Shown in pieces: positions 63,713 to 64,000 of a stretch of DNA of 64,000 nt; positions within the stretch are counted from its first letter, which is position 1; every line of letters starts with the position of its first letter. The DNA comes from Lingula anatina (taxonomy: Eukaryota > Brachiopoda > Lingulata > Lingulida > Lingulidae), in contig NW_019773513.1 in assembly GCF_001039355.2 (NCBI RefSeq), forward strand, positions 896,245-960,244, written 5' to 3'. The notes beneath the pieces were generated by a model. That model was not told the DNA's origin. It searched no databases and saw nothing but the letters and a program-made list of their open reading frames with translations. A program made the position numbers and the translations under genes.

Positions 63713-64000
63713 CTGATATTGGAAAAGAGTTCAGGTATATATCATTAGATTAAACAAGAGTGTGAAACATGACAATCAAGTATGATCTCCATAAATATTC
63801 TGCATTAACAGCGATTATAATACCAAGAGAAAGCATATTAATTAGCAAATTGAAATCAAAGGTACATGTACTATAAGACACCATGAATTATTATGGTAAT
63901 ATTCAGTAGAGTCAAATAGCAATTTAAATACTTAAACTTTGCTTGCACTAATTATGTCCCAAACCCAGTGTTTATTTTAATTTCTTTAATCATATTTCAA

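Overview
This window is animal nuclear DNA. The genes are split by canonical GT-AG introns, the coding share is low, and there are many microsatellites, minisatellites, MITE-like elements and a tRNA-derived SINE-like relic. The gene content (a copper-complete laccase-type multicopper oxidase, a DNase I, an IDO-family protein, a CUB/mucin membrane protein) and repeats rich in the TGACCTTGA motif suggest a marine invertebrate. A lophotrochozoan such as a mollusc is my best guess, at low confidence. One ambiguous base lies at 14474. All splice sites were read by eye.

1-16 kb: a secreted DNase I gene on the minus strand (2033-13163) with all four catalytic residues and one extra base in the exon holding the first catalytic His. 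Its large first intron contains a degenerate, intron-split Gypsy/Ginger-type integrase gene on the same strand (8333-11376) with its own TATA box. A 31-bp tandem repeat, a SINE-like relic and two copies of a ~115-bp MITE lie nearby.

14-36 kb: a duplicated region built around a CUB-domain gene. Gene A (24123-30773, plus) encodes a signal peptide, a CUB domain, a Ser/Thr-rich stalk, one membrane span and a short tail. An upstream duplicate of its promoter and first exon sits at 18584-18725. Decayed exon copies lie at 16.1 and 20.6 kb. An inverted, truncated copy B (34519-32160, minus) has lost the stalk and membrane span and is predicted to be secreted. A ~0.8-kb transposon-like unit, tandemly duplicated, is inserted at 21.16-22.85 kb.

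36-48 kb: an IDO-family gene (39900-37745, minus) with a TATA promoter at 40.6 kb, then mostly repeats.

48-55 kb: a 13-exon laccase-like multicopper oxidase (plus) with TATA box, untranslated first exon and polyadenylation signal. It encodes 864 residues and I saw no frameshift in it.

56-64 kb: a five-exon endonuclease/exonuclease/phosphatase-fold membrane protein (plus), whose catalytic SDH motif lies beyond a Cys-rich, two-span membrane insertion. A minisatellite has amplified one of its exon-intron junctions. It converges on a minus-strand gene of which only the last two exons (one membrane span and a Ser/Thr-rich cytoplasmic tail) lie in the window.

The genes do not form a pathway. The most notable points are the membrane/secreted CUB pair with an excess of amino-acid-changing differences, and the split EEP enzyme.
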